Under the pieces are notes generated by a model. That model made no database searches. It worked only from the letters and a program-made list of their open reading frames with translations, and was not told where the DNA came from. Shown piece after piece: positions 54,845 to 64,000 of a DNA stretch of 64,000 bases (its first letter is position 1; each line of letters starts with the position of its first letter). Made by a program: the position numbers and the translations under genes. The stretch spans positions 1 to 64,000 of the IMG/VR virus record IMGVR_UViG_3300038461_000042; one strand, written 5' to 3'. Source of the stretch: a virus.

Positions 54845-55237
54845 GTGGTAGCCGGGCTAAACCTTTCGGTTTCGGTAACTAGATATTTTTACCAAGACGA
54901 CGATGTTGGGGGCAGCGTTCCGTCTGGTACTACAGTCTATCAGAACGTCCAAGGCCGTCGGATAGACCACATGATTCATATCCGCAGAATTCCAATCCTC
55001 GCCTCAGACCAACAAGGCTTAGAGTCTGACCGATACAACCTCTTTGAACTCTATCCCGCCACCATAGACGTGAAAGAAAATGACGAACTTCAAATCACCA
55101 ACCCTCCGAATAATTGGGATTATCACAAATACTTCCGTGTCATTTCTATCATGCGCGAAGGTTATCATCCCGCAGACAAGCGAGGCATTCTTTTAGTATC
55201 TTGCAGACGGAGTGTGATTGCCCATGGCATCCAGTGA
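54845..55237 (+). CDS. Head closure-like protein
   Basis: A GTG start follows GATGAGGAGATAAC. The 130-residue protein is mostly beta-strands (LNLSVSVTRYFYQDDDVGG, ILLVSCRRSVI), the size and composition of head-completion/stopper proteins. It lies between the adaptor and the gp10-like protein, the usual slot for that role. The function is inferred from order and size. Confidence 0.55.
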   Translation: MVAGLNLSVSVTRYFYQDDDVGGSVPSGTTVYQNVQGRRIDHMIHIRRIPILASDQQGLESDRYNLFELYPATIDVKENDELQITNPPNNWDYHKYFRVISIMREGYHPADKRGILLVSCRRSVIAHGIQ

Positions 55238-55712
55238 CATAGACCTGAGGGCAGAAGAAAGGGCGGTAATTATTCAGTCGGCTAATATATATGCAGAGAG
55301 GGCAAGGAGCCTCGCCGCCGATGTTTCCTCGCGCGTCGCCAACGCAATTACGGTTAGCGAGGTTAGAGAATGGGCGGCGGGACTGGGTATTTATATAAGA
55401 GTCGGAAAGGTGATGGTAGAAGCAAAAAGAGGCGTGGAGGTTGAAGCCCCCCTTGGACTATATCTTGAGTATGGGGTGAAACCACATTCAATCGACGCCA
55501 GAACAGAGCCGTATCTGATGTTCATGGGAACAAATGAATTTGAGGGAAAATTGATTAAGACTCGACACGTTGACCATCCCGGAGTGGAGGGAAAACATTT
55601 TATGAAAAAGGCGCGCGAGGAGGTCAGGCCAATTATTTCCTCAACGCTAAAAGAGGCCGTTCATCGTTGTGTAAGTAGTGTAATTAGAACGGCATGGAGC
55701 GGAAGATACTAG
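55224..55712 (+). CDS. HK97 gp10-like neck/tail protein
   Basis: The ATG at 55224 gives 162 residues. The first 45 residues are helical. Then come VEAPLGLYLEYGVKPHSI, the DARTEPYLMF strand, KTRHVDHPGVEGKHFM and a final helix. This is the pattern of HK97 gp10-like proteins, which join neck and tail. It overlaps the closure-like gene by 14 bp. The identification rests on the EYG...HPG...F order, which is diagnostic of the family. Confidence 0.8.
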   Translation: MASSDIDLRAEERAVIIQSANIYAERARSLAADVSSRVANAITVSEVREWAAGLGIYIRVGKVMVEAKRGVEVEAPLGLYLEYGVKPHSIDARTEPYLMFMGTNEFEGKLIKTRHVDHPGVEGKHFMKKAREEVRPIISSTLKEAVHRCVSSVIRTAWSGRY

Positions 55713-55713
55713 A

Positions 55714-56154
55714 ATGGCAAATATAGTTCCCATAGAAACGGCGCAAGCCGCAATCATTACTTATCTCAAGTCAATCTCTGCCCTCAATACGGCTCTGACC
55801 ACATCCTCCTCGCCCTCTGGAAGTTCTTCACAGGTCAAGGAATATTTCTGGCAAGGCGAGGCCTTTACCTATCCTTCGGTCAGACTTCAAATGGGAATAG
55901 CAAGAGCGGTTGGGGAACCTGAATGTGGCAAGTGGCTTTTGCCGTTTTATATTTTATGTTTCTCGGAGCAGAAGTCCAGCAAACAGTGTTCCCAATTAGC
56001 AAGTATTGTAGCCACAATTCACGGTAAGCAACCCGGTATATTGAATGGGGTGGACTTTGTGAGATTTTATGTAGACCAGATTGTCCCCCCAATCAGACAG
56101 GATGAGTTAACATGGCGAAGCGAAGTAATCGTTCACTCGACAATCAATATGTAG
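55714..56154 (+). CDS. Tail terminator/completion-like protein
   Basis: The 146-residue protein has helical and beta segments in the order of tail-terminator folds (ETAQAAIITYLKSIS, then YPSVRLQMG, LPFYILCFSE and VDFVRFYVDQIV). It sits right after the gp10-like protein and before the tail tube gene, which is the usual position. Cys residues are unusual for the family but do not exclude it. Confidence 0.65.
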   Translation: MANIVPIETAQAAIITYLKSISALNTALTTSSSPSGSSSQVKEYFWQGEAFTYPSVRLQMGIARAVGEPECGKWLLPFYILCFSEQKSSKQCSQLASIVATIHGKQPGILNGVDFVRFYVDQIVPPIRQDELTWRSEVIVHSTINM

Positions 56155-56417
56155 AATCAATCTTGGAACCCGTTAAATCCGATATTGACCCCGAACCTCA
56201 AGTAACATACAATTATGTCACCAATCGTTTACCTTCTCGTGTGATTCGATACGGAGCGGTCACGGGAATAAGGTACGAGTGGAAACCGGGGGAATGTGTT
56301 GCAGTTCGATCCGAAGATGCAGATGCGTTACGAAACCTGAAATTAGGTGGTCGCCCCTGTGCTGGATGCTCAGGAGGTCCAACCGCCAATCTGATTTTTG
56401 ATGTATCGGAGGACTAA
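56112..56417 (+). CDS. Small protein before the tail tube
   Basis: The 101-residue protein overlaps the preceding gene by 43 bp and the tube gene by 1 bp. It is beta-rich with a C-terminal CAGC motif. No family recognised. In related phages small genes at this place encode minor neck or tube-associated proteins. Confidence 0.5.
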   Translation: MAKRSNRSLDNQYVESILEPVKSDIDPEPQVTYNYVTNRLPSRVIRYGAVTGIRYEWKPGECVAVRSEDADALRNLKLGGRPCAGCSGGPTANLIFDVSED

Positions 56418-57043
56418 TGACACTCACTACAGGAACGCCACTAGGAAATATCGTCACCCAGGAAGATCGTTTCCTGGAAGGGTCGCCCTATCTCTATATC
56501 CAGGACTACCGCGCCGGCTCATTGAATCATCCCGACGCGAACGGGTATTACTGGAACCTTTCAGGGACTTCGACCTATCCGGTCTACTCGCTTGGCTGTA
56601 TCCAAGATGTCAAGATGACCGATAACGTCACCCTGAACATGATTCGTTGCGATACCGTCGGTAACAAGGCTGCCATCCAACGCCGTAACGAGGTTGATGT
56701 TGATTTCCAACTGAACAGCCTCCTGCCCCTTGCCGTCACAAAAATCTTGATGAATATGTTCGACTCCCTTGAAGTCTCCGGGCGCGAGTATGTCGGTATC
56801 GGGAAGATCAACAACAACCAATACTGGCAGGTCTACGCCCCCAAGATTTATGACGACGTGGCCGGATACTGGATTATGGCGCACTTCGCCCGTTGCCAGG
56901 TGGTCGGAAACTTTGTCTGGGACATGAACATCAACGGGCACAAGCTGACCGGAATCAAGATCGCGGCTCTCGTGGATGAAACCAAGCCCGCGAATCAACT
57001 TTTCGGCTGCCTTGCGCGTTTCGACGCCAGCGCGTTGCCTTAG
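56417..57043 (+). CDS. Major tail tube protein
   Basis: The 208-residue protein starts with LTTGTPLGNIVTQEDRFLEG and has the beta-strand spacing of tail tube proteins (YSLGCIQDVKMTDNVT, then QRRNEVDVDFQLNSL and KINNNQYWQVYAPKIYDD). Its position between the terminator-like gene and the chaperone-like genes fits. GGAGG precedes the ATG. It is likely the most abundant tail protein. Confidence 0.7.
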   Translation: MTLTTGTPLGNIVTQEDRFLEGSPYLYIQDYRAGSLNHPDANGYYWNLSGTSTYPVYSLGCIQDVKMTDNVTLNMIRCDTVGNKAAIQRRNEVDVDFQLNSLLPLAVTKILMNMFDSLEVSGREYVGIGKINNNQYWQVYAPKIYDDVAGYWIMAHFARCQVVGNFVWDMNINGHKLTGIKIAALVDETKPANQLFGCLARFDASALP

Positions 57044-57049
57044 GGATAA

Positions 57050-57664
57050 GTGAGTGTAACATTTGAAAGAAAACTCCTCAAGGACTGGTTAGCCCTTGAG
57101 GAGATACGGGCTAAAATCTTAGAAGCGGCAGAAAGTAGGAAGGACTACGCGGAAATTTCCGCCGCCGTCCGAGGCTATATTTCCGCCGCTTCTTCTGTTG
57201 AATACAAAGAGACTGTCTGGTTCGAGACGGTCAATGATTTTGAAAATGCTCTGAACGCGAACTTTCCCCAACATTCTTTTCCTCTCTTGAAGTCGAAAGA
57301 GAAGAACACGAAGATGCCGTGGGAGTATGAAGGAAGAACCTGGTACTACTGGTTACATATCTTTTCGACCGCCTATGGATGGTCGGAGGAACAGATTGCT
57401 CGTCTCGATATTGATACGGCTTTAGGACTTTTACAGGAAATACTTATCCATGAGCAGTTGAATAGAGAATGGGAATGGTCGTTGACTGAAATAGCCTATC
57501 CATACAATTCGGGTACGAAGAAGTCCGAGTTCCACGAACTTCCTAGACCGGATTGGATGAAAAAGATAGTGCCAAAACCGGAGAAAATAAAGATAAGGCG
57601 CGACCTATTACCTGTCGGAAATATTGTCGGTGAAGGGTATGAAAGCGAAACTCCTCAATCTTGA
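57050..57664 (+). CDS. Tail assembly chaperone candidate (first ORF)
   Basis: A GTG at 57050, 6 bp after the tube gene, opens 204 codons. The protein is charged and helical with aromatic motifs (MPWEYEGRTWYYWLHIF). Tail chaperones lie exactly here, between tube and tape measure, and often end in a programmed frameshift. The next ORF overlaps its end by 26 bp (41 bp counting from an upstream TTG). This protein is longer than typical chaperones (110-150), so the identification is from position. Confidence 0.55.
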   Translation: MSVTFERKLLKDWLALEEIRAKILEAAESRKDYAEISAAVRGYISAASSVEYKETVWFETVNDFENALNANFPQHSFPLLKSKEKNTKMPWEYEGRTWYYWLHIFSTAYGWSEEQIARLDIDTALGLLQEILIHEQLNREWEWSLTEIAYPYNSGTKKSEFHELPRPDWMKKIVPKPEKIKIRRDLLPVGNIVGEGYESETPQS

Positions 57665-57923
57665 AGAAGCCCTCCAAATGTACGAGTTGATTCGGAAATT
57701 CCTGCCGACCAAACCCGTTACACAGATAGAGGCAATTCATTCCATGGTGGTCAAAATGGGAGCGGAAATATATTTTGAGTGTCTAACCTTGTTAACTGGA
57801 GAGAATCGGGACGCCTTAATCAATGCCAATAAAAACGAAAGGCTTGCAACTTTTCTGAGCGGGTTTCAAGAAAACCATTTATTTGATCTCCCCCGCTTGA
57901 AAGTGGACGGATTGTATGGCTGA
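57639..57923 (+). CDS. Tail assembly chaperone candidate (second ORF)
   Basis: The ATG at 57639 gives 94 residues, helical and acidic with NLEEALQMYELIRKFLP. Its frame is +1 relative to the first ORF, and it overlaps that ORF's end. A fused product would need a +1 (or -2) slip; no obvious slippery heptamer is visible in 57624-57664, so separate translation is equally possible. The stop overlaps the tape measure start by 8 bp. Confidence 0.5.
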   Translation: MKAKLLNLEEALQMYELIRKFLPTKPVTQIEAIHSMVVKMGAEIYFECLTLLTGENRDALINANKNERLATFLSGFQENHLFDLPRLKVDGLYG

Positions 57924-60810
57924 TGAAATTGATACCCTAACCACGCAAATACTTCTCAATGATAGCCAGGCTATAAAAAACTTGGCGGAATTCGCCACGT
58001 CTTTGACTACTGCCCAAGATAAAATTGCTGGATTACAGAAAGTAGTTGATGCTCTTGCCGAAAAAATGGGGGGTGATTTTGACGCGGCGAAACAAAAGGT
58101 AAAAGACTTTAATGATGTAATTGCCGCCATGCCGGGCATTTCTAGTGGATTAAAGGGATTTGATGCTTCTACATTTAATCAAATAACCGCCTCTGCACAA
58201 AAAATGGGGGAAGCGTTTCAACAAGACGCGGTTTCCATCGGGGCATTTACTACTGATATTGAAAAAACAAAGAGTTTTTTAGCAGACTTAGACCAATTTG
58301 ACAAAGACCTTGCTGCCGATAGTCCATATCAAAAAATGTCGGCGGACATAAAAGCGTGGTTGGGCACACTTGACGAAGCGGACTCAAAGGAAAAAGAGGT
58401 AAATAATACTACCCAACAAGTTGTTCAGGCACAAAATAACGTTGGAAGTGTTGGGGTATCGGTTTGGCAAAGAATAAAAGATGCCATGTCGCAGTTGTCC
58501 GGCGAAGGAATAAATTTCACAAAAGTACTTGGGCAAATTTCTCAAGCATTTTCGGTCGCGTTCGGTATAGGAATTTACCAGCTTGTCAGCAATATTGTTA
58601 ATCAATTCAAGGAGGCTGTAAGTCTTGGATTTCAGTTGTCCCAATCTCTCTACCAGTTAAATGCTGGTATTAATATGATGAGGGAATCTGGAATAGATAT
58701 AACGATGAAAGACGTTCAGGCCTCCATTGCACAAATGGCAAAAGACATGCCATTCATTTCTGTTCCAGACTGGACAAAACTAGCTGCCCAAGTTACATAT
58801 ATCGCCGGACAACTTGGATTAACCAAAGACCAAGTTGAGGGATTGATGCGGGCAACGGCTATAGTTGCACAAGATATGGGGACAGATACGCTCTCGGCGC
58901 TCCAGAAAATTATGGGTGCGTTGGACAGCGATACGGCGGCCTATCAAAGACAGTTATTACTCGGAACAAGTTATGCTATTTCCGCCCAACAGATTTATGC
59001 GGAGGCGGTAAAAGAGGGAACCGCTGGACTTGCTACATCTTATCAGCAACTTGACCAAAACGTCAAAACACAGGCGTTTATGGTTTTATTGCAGGATGAA
59101 TACAACAAACGGGTGCTGGCTGGTGGAGATTATACCAAAACACAGGCCGGACAAGTAAAAAACCTTGGGGCTGAATGGACAAACGTAAAAACCACTTTGG
59201 GAGAAGAAATAGACCCATATTTGGGAAAGATGGCGGATGAATTAAAAATAATCCTCCCGTTGGTAATAGATTTGGGGAAAGCATTTTTAGCGGTTTTTGA
59301 ACTAGCTCTTACTCCCGCCGCGGCATTATTTGGATATGTTGAAGCCAGCATCGCGTATATTATGAACGCGATAAAAAGCAAAGATTTCAATATTGGAGAG
59401 GGCATTAAGGCTGGATTGGCCGGCGCGCAAGAGGCTGTTCAGGAATTAATGAACACCATAAACCAAACTCTTGCCGGGCCTCAGACAAATACGGGAAATG
59501 AACTTTCTCTTGGCACTCCCGCCTCCCCGAGCAAAGTTACCGACCTTACCGGAGTGGCTGGGGCGTCTGGTATGATTTCCACCCCTCAACAAGAATCTTC
59601 CGTTACCCTTGCAGAACAGGCCGAGAAAGAAATTGTCTCCATTCAGGATGAGGAGGCGGCAAAACTTGCCCAGATTCAAACCAATCTTTCCAATAAACTG
59701 ATAGACATTCAGACAAAATACAACGAAGCCTCGGAAGCATTGGCGTTAGATAAGGCTAATAAATTACAGGACATCGAAACCAAGTATGCCCGTGATTTAG
59801 CCGCGCTTTATGTGGATGAGGCGAATAAGGAACAATCAATTCAGGCGAATACTGCCGAAAGTATCGCAACCGCCAATTCAAAATATCAATTATCCAACCT
59901 GGAAGCGGAGCAGAAATATCAGGAAGATTTACAGAACCTACGCGACCAATTCAGCCTTAACTTGGAAGAGGCCCTACGCGAGCGCGATGCAAAAACCATT
60001 ATCCGCCTGATAGAACAGTACGACGAACAAAAGACCGAGAAAGCAAAACAGTACGCCGATGAGAGCATCACCAGACAGGAGAATTACCAACAAGAGATAG
60101 TTGACCTGAAAGCGCAAGAAGCCTATCAGCTACAAGAATTGCAGATAGAGACGCAACAACGCGCCCAAGCTCTCGCGGTTCAGCGCGACCAAGAAATTCA
60201 AGACCTGAATACCGACATAGCCCGCAGACAACAGGCTCTTGCCGTTGAAAGAGACAATGAAATTGCCGCCGCCAACCAGCAAGCCCAGAGAGAAGCCGAT
60301 GCCGAAAGAACCGACATAAACAATCGCTTGAAGGCATGGGCGGATGGATTAATGACCCAATACAACCTGACCAATGAACAGGTGCAGAATATCTACGCGT
60401 TACTGAAAACCTACTTTGGCCCCAATGGATATGTAGACCAGATTTACGGTTATCTTATCGCAAGAATGGGACAGGTCGCGGCAGAAGCAATGGCAGTTGC
60501 ACAAGCCTATGGAAATATCGGATTTGGGGTTCCGGCAAACAATGTCGCTGTGACCGGAATGGCTTCTGGTGGCTCGCTCTTCGCCAACAAACCAACTTCG
60601 GTTACTTTCGGAGAAGCGGGGCCGGAATTGGCAATGTTCATTCCTTTGGGTTCTAGATTCGGGGGCGCGCCCTCCGTTGGGGCAGGAGGCATAAATGGTG
60701 GCTCAATCCAATTGCAAGTTACTTTAGACCAAAACCTTCAAGCCCAGATAGTGCAGACCTCCTTGGACAACGTGGCTCTTTCTATAGATAGAATTAACAG
60801 GCAGTCATAA
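57916..60810 (+). CDS. Tape measure protein
   Basis: The 964-residue protein is the longest gene and follows the chaperone-like ORFs. It has a helical N-terminal third, two hydrophobic patches (about 200-240 and 455-490, with PAAALFGYVEASIAYIMNAI), and a long coiled-coil part of about 590-830 rich in Glu, Gln and Ala. The C-terminus carries SVTFGEAGPELAMFIPLGSR, a very common tape-measure end motif. Length suggests a tail of roughly 140 nm (about 0.15 nm per residue). It fixes tail length and may help inject DNA. Confidence 0.88.
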   Translation: MADEIDTLTTQILLNDSQAIKNLAEFATSLTTAQDKIAGLQKVVDALAEKMGGDFDAAKQKVKDFNDVIAAMPGISSGLKGFDASTFNQITASAQKMGEAFQQDAVSIGAFTTDIEKTKSFLADLDQFDKDLAADSPYQKMSADIKAWLGTLDEADSKEKEVNNTTQQVVQAQNNVGSVGVSVWQRIKDAMSQLSGEGINFTKVLGQISQAFSVAFGIGIYQLVSNIVNQFKEAVSLGFQLSQSLYQLNAGINMMRESGIDITMKDVQASIAQMAKDMPFISVPDWTKLAAQVTYIAGQLGLTKDQVEGLMRATAIVAQDMGTDTLSALQKIMGALDSDTAAYQRQLLLGTSYAISAQQIYAEAVKEGTAGLATSYQQLDQNVKTQAFMVLLQDEYNKRVLAGGDYTKTQAGQVKNLGAEWTNVKTTLGEEIDPYLGKMADELKIILPLVIDLGKAFLAVFELALTPAAALFGYVEASIAYIMNAIKSKDFNIGEGIKAGLAGAQEAVQELMNTINQTLAGPQTNTGNELSLGTPASPSKVTDLTGVAGASGMISTPQQESSVTLAEQAEKEIVSIQDEEAAKLAQIQTNLSNKLIDIQTKYNEASEALALDKANKLQDIETKYARDLAALYVDEANKEQSIQANTAESIATANSKYQLSNLEAEQKYQEDLQNLRDQFSLNLEEALRERDAKTIIRLIEQYDEQKTEKAKQYADESITRQENYQQEIVDLKAQEAYQLQELQIETQQRAQALAVQRDQEIQDLNTDIARRQQALAVERDNEIAAANQQAQREADAERTDINNRLKAWADGLMTQYNLTNEQVQNIYALLKTYFGPNGYVDQIYGYLIARMGQVAAEAMAVAQAYGNIGFGVPANNVAVTGMASGGSLFANKPTSVTFGEAGPELAMFIPLGSRFGGAPSVGAGGINGGSIQLQVTLDQNLQAQIVQTSLDNVALSIDRINRQS

Positions 60811-61148
60811 TGACATTCGCAATAAATAACACAAACTTGATTACCCAACCATCCGACCATTATTGGATGGAGCGCACCAATTTGGGCTATGATGGGAATG
60901 GACATCCAATATACCCGACTCCAAGGCAGTACGAAATGGATTGGGATTGGCTTGAGGTAGATGCCTTTGCCCAACTCGAAGGATTTTATCTCTCGTGTAC
61001 AGGGACGTGTCAAATCAGTTTACCTTGTTGGGGTAGTGCAACCGGAGGTTTTGCTACCTATTCGGCCACTTTGAGAGAGCCGACCTATTCTAAGTCCTTT
61101 GAGGGATTTTACGGGTCGGTTAAGTTCATCGCGCTAAACGTCAAATGA
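60810..61148 (+). CDS. Distal tail-like protein
   Basis: This 112-residue protein overlaps the tape measure by 1 bp. It is rich in aromatic residues and beta strands (QYEMDWDWLEVDAFAQLEGF) and carries a CTGTC motif. It is too short for a full Dit protein. It is probably a small hub or tail-tip component from position. No family recognised. Confidence 0.5.
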   Translation: MTFAINNTNLITQPSDHYWMERTNLGYDGNGHPIYPTPRQYEMDWDWLEVDAFAQLEGFYLSCTGTCQISLPCWGSATGGFATYSATLREPTYSKSFEGFYGSVKFIALNVK

Positions 61149-63445
61149 CCAGTGATGCCAATATCCAACTCCTGAGAAGCCCCAACCATTACGAGGAGCT
61201 TTTTCTAAGCATTTACAACCCCACGACCATCTTCTCGGCGCAGGTGAGTGGGGCTGTTGTACAGGGCGCGCGAACAATTCCCTACAACAATTCGTCTGGT
61301 TCATATTCAGACGTTTTCTATAATTCGGTTATGTTAGTTGGAACGGCTCCGGGATTAAGCGACCTCGGAAGAGTCAGGGTTCGCTCTGCCAATGGGTCAA
61401 GTTTTTTGGTGGCAGAGAATTGGGATATTCCATGGCAAAACGGACTATATCTAACAATCTTAAACTACATTGACCTCAACCCGATTTATCCTAGAATAAT
61501 CTCGGGGACGAGTTCAAATGGCGATCCGGTCATTTTCTACAAAGATTATGACATTGCCTATACCAACCAAAACTCCATCATGGGCGCACTTCCATGTATG
61601 GGTTCTCATCAAGCAGTCTTTTTAACCAGCGGAACGGCGCAAGTCTACTGGTCTGCCACGGGGACAAATCATGTCGGCGGGGATTCAATGACCCACGCGT
61701 GGACATTCGAGGGCGGAACACCGTCTACTTATTCAGGGATAACGCCGGGGAATGTGACCTATTCAACGCCCGGACACTATAAGACTAAATTAGTAATCAC
61801 CGGAAGTAGTGGGTCAGTGGACACGAGTTTCCGATTCGTATCGGTATATCCACGCGCAAGCAATGGAGATGCCATTTCACCCATTCAAAGGTGGTCTACT
61901 GTACAGATACAGGGAAGCAGGTCGGAGGCGGGTTACTCGGTTAACCTGAAAATCTATGACGCGATTAACATTTACGATGGCGCGCTGGTTATTATCTTTG
62001 CAGACAAAACGAGTTACGGCAATACTCAAACGACTATCGGCTCACCTATAAAATTCGTGGGATATATTCAAAAAGGAACCATCGTCTACGATTACCAGAG
62101 CAGTAACGTAGAATTTACCGCCGTCAGTGTAACGTCCATGATGAAAGACATCGAAGCGTTCTCCATTTCTTGTAACAGCGTCGCCTCTCCAACAACCTGG
62201 TACGAGATCAAGAACATGAACGTTTCCAAGGTCTTATACCATTATCTGAAATGGCACACAACCATTCTGGATTGTACCGATGTTCAATATACCGGAGATG
62301 CAAGGATAGTCCAGTACTTCGACAGCAACAGGGAAAGCATCTATGATGCCGTTTACGATTTTATTTCCAAGGGAATACTTGGAGAGATGGTCGCAGACAG
62401 ACAGGGCAAGATATGGGTGGAAATCTCCGCTGGCGCGGTTCACAACGCGCCTTCGGTAATTCCAGTTAACATGCCTATCATAAAGAACGACTGGATGGGG
62501 GAACCAAGCATTGAAGAAAATATCACCAAAAGGTACTCTGCCCTTGAATTGGGAGGAGTGGTGTTTAATGGAGTTGACTCAAGTATCGCAATTCTAGCCA
62601 TTGCCCCCGGAATAGCCCCAGGAGTGAGAGGAAATATCAACCGGATAGAAGGCTTTATCGCCACCTCCCAAAGCCAGATGAATGATGTGGTCGGGGATTA
62701 TTACGCCTATCTGACCGCAAGATACGCAGTCTCTATGAAACTAGCGGGAAATTATAACAACATTGACATTGCCCCGATTCAACAATGCCCATTGAATATT
62801 TCCTCGTCAGATACGGTCAGAGGGATAACCTTTGCAAACAAGTCGTTCCATCCCATTCAAATGGATTGGGTATATGACGCACAAAATGGATCTATTTATC
62901 CAAGTGTAAAGTTTGCTTTAATTACAAATGGACTCGTCGGAGGAACAGAAGCGGTTGCCTCTACGCCCACCGGAACTTCTTATTCAGTTCCTACGGGGAC
63001 ATCGGGGCAGTCCATTACCATTCCAGACATTCCACCGATTGACATACCGACCATTCCGCCAATGACAGTACCTCCGTTGGGGCTTCCATCCATGCCACCC
63101 ATACCGTTACCAAGTCTTAACATGGGTACAATCCCTCCGACATGGGTGATTGCCAATCCAGTCGCAGGAACGGTTTTGGGGCCTTATATTCCATATACCA
63201 AGACACTTGCATTAATAGTCGCCTCTACGGATACCGGGACGGTGACATTTGACCTGGAGGTCAGAGTTTTACCTAACGTAACCGGAGGGCGTGTGAACGA
63301 GCCGGATATTACCGCCACCAGTAGCGGAGTTAAGGTCGTTCCCGATACCAATACCATTGCTTTATCGGGAGAATGGTTGGTTTTGACCATTACAAGCACA
63401 TCTGGAAGCCCGACAGAGTTCGCGGTTAGCGTGGTGACACAATGA
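61145..63445 (+). CDS. Tail tip/fibre protein with PKD-like domain
   Basis: The 766-residue protein has a beta-rich N-terminal region (about 1-150). A PKD-like domain follows (about 155-240; MTHAWTFEGGTPSTYSG, then GHYKTKLVITGSSG). The mixed alpha/beta middle contains SVTSMMKDIEAFSISC and KRYSALELGGVVF, of the type found in tail-hub proteins. Near the C-terminus is a proline-rich stretch (about 610-690) with repeats such as PPIDIPTIPPM, which may be a flexible collagen-like stalk, and then a final beta domain. It probably forms the central fibre or baseplate hub and may bind glycans via the PKD domain. Confidence 0.65.
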   Translation: MTSDANIQLLRSPNHYEELFLSIYNPTTIFSAQVSGAVVQGARTIPYNNSSGSYSDVFYNSVMLVGTAPGLSDLGRVRVRSANGSSFLVAENWDIPWQNGLYLTILNYIDLNPIYPRIISGTSSNGDPVIFYKDYDIAYTNQNSIMGALPCMGSHQAVFLTSGTAQVYWSATGTNHVGGDSMTHAWTFEGGTPSTYSGITPGNVTYSTPGHYKTKLVITGSSGSVDTSFRFVSVYPRASNGDAISPIQRWSTVQIQGSRSEAGYSVNLKIYDAINIYDGALVIIFADKTSYGNTQTTIGSPIKFVGYIQKGTIVYDYQSSNVEFTAVSVTSMMKDIEAFSISCNSVASPTTWYEIKNMNVSKVLYHYLKWHTTILDCTDVQYTGDARIVQYFDSNRESIYDAVYDFISKGILGEMVADRQGKIWVEISAGAVHNAPSVIPVNMPIIKNDWMGEPSIEENITKRYSALELGGVVFNGVDSSIAILAIAPGIAPGVRGNINRIEGFIATSQSQMNDVVGDYYAYLTARYAVSMKLAGNYNNIDIAPIQQCPLNISSSDTVRGITFANKSFHPIQMDWVYDAQNGSIYPSVKFALITNGLVGGTEAVASTPTGTSYSVPTGTSGQSITIPDIPPIDIPTIPPMTVPPLGLPSMPPIPLPSLNMGTIPPTWVIANPVAGTVLGPYIPYTKTLALIVASTDTGTVTFDLEVRVLPNVTGGRVNEPDITATSSGVKVVPDTNTIALSGEWLVLTITSTSGSPTEFAVSVVTQ

Positions 63446-63981
63446 CGATAAACCAAGTTCCCGAAGATGGTCAGTTGGAAATAACCACTATTTATCATAA
63501 TACTCATTATGGATTTTTTCCCGCCACCAATTGGTCTTATACGATAACCCTAACGTCCTTGGGGGCGGCGGGGTTTTATAAAGATGTAGAGGCGCAGATA
63601 CCGGCCAATTTAGTATATTCTTGGACGTGGACAGGTAGTGGCAACGCCCTTGTTTCCGGACCTGGTCCAAATGCTTGGTATTGGAACCGGGCAAAGTTTT
63701 GGACACCAGAAAATTACAGCGAGATTGCTTACCAGTATTATAAAGTAGATTTTGTCATTCATTCTGACGATTTCATAGATATTGGTTATATTCCATTACA
63801 CATAAAACCCGATATTGAGATGACAGGCATTGGGCGCGTTACCGAAGATAACACATGGGAAACGGCCTATGATGTTACCCAAAGCGGACTCAATGATTTT
63901 TCCGGTTCCTTTACGGTAAGAACCCACCCATATGGAATGAATGCCGTCAATGTGGTTCAAATGCTGATAGGATTATCCTGA
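63442..63981 (+). CDS. Tail-associated beta-rich protein
   Basis: The 179-residue protein overlaps the preceding gene by 4 bp. It is beta-rich with an aromatic WTWTGSGNALVSGPGPNAWYW segment and no membrane helix. It is the last gene in the window, likely part of the tail tip. No family recognised. The 19 bases after its stop carry nothing I can assign. Confidence 0.5.
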   Translation: MTINQVPEDGQLEITTIYHNTHYGFFPATNWSYTITLTSLGAAGFYKDVEAQIPANLVYSWTWTGSGNALVSGPGPNAWYWNRAKFWTPENYSEIAYQYYKVDFVIHSDDFIDIGYIPLHIKPDIEMTGIGRVTEDNTWETAYDVTQSGLNDFSGSFTVRTHPYGMNAVNVVQMLIGLS

Positions 63982-64000
63982 AAGTCCGAATTGACTCGTA

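Noticed and set aside
1-64000. Integrase, attachment sites or lysogeny module
   Set aside because: No integrase, excisionase or CI-type protein with a cleavage domain was seen; a small Cro-like regulator alone does not show lysogeny.

Overview
The window is a stretch of a tailed, double-stranded DNA bacteriophage with a long-tail (siphovirus-like) architecture. The evidence is a packaging and head block (HNH protein, small and large terminase, portal, protease/scaffold, major capsid protein), a neck and tail block (connector, HK97 gp10-like protein, tail terminator, tail tube, two small ORFs in the tail-chaperone position, a 964-residue tape measure, tail-tip proteins) and a lysis block (GH25-type lysin and several holin-like membrane proteins). 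I see no integrase, attachment site or tRNA gene. The host cannot be named from the sequence. Shine-Dalgarno sites are mostly AAGGAG, GAGGAG or AAAGGATAAA, and promoters are sigma70-like, so it is an ordinary bacterium. Both ends of the window cut through tail-gene territory.

Layout. 1-7166 (+): tail fibre genes, a papain-like protein, endolysin, holin-like genes and a metallophosphoesterase. 7167-7837: a gene-poor convergent gap with inverted repeats and a GC-rich stretch that folds extensively. 18211-7838 (-): the replication operon with a Cro-like repressor, repeat proteins, RecT, an HNH protein, a replication initiator carrying internal iteron-like repeats, DnaB helicase and many small genes. 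18254-21021 (+): RtcB RNA ligase, NinG and small genes, divergent from the repressor. 25160-21022 (-): an operon of small early genes. 25438-45904 (+): a ferritin-like protein, packaging and head genes, a homing endonuclease, then glycosyltransferases, a DegT-like aminotransferase relative and a DNA methyltransferase. 51264-45905 (-): a sugar-modification cassette with a thiamine-diphosphate enzyme split into two subunits, two NAD(P)-dependent epimerase/dehydratases and a C-methyltransferase-like protein. 51266-63981 (+): virion and tail genes.

How the parts work together. Two divergent early operons share overlapping promoters at 18232-18281, next to a Cro-like regulator gene with candidate operator repeats. 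A third early operon starts from a promoter whose spacer is a perfect palindrome (25231-25250). The head and tail operons run rightward and are separated by about 13 kb of glycan genes, which suggests that the phage decorates its own virion or alters the host surface.

The most unusual theme is RNA-level control. Hairpins that bury the ribosome-binding site precede the replication initiator, the homing endonuclease and the gene after it. In the last two a promoter -10 box lies in the hairpin, so a local transcript would escape the block while read-through transcripts would not. Also notable are a helix-crossing element before an HNH gene, a triple-hairpin array, a possible structured RNA at 7430-7830, two genes whose ATG lies exactly 7 nt after a TATAAT box, a phage ferritin with a full ferroxidase ligand set, and a glycan gene broken by one in-frame stop codon.
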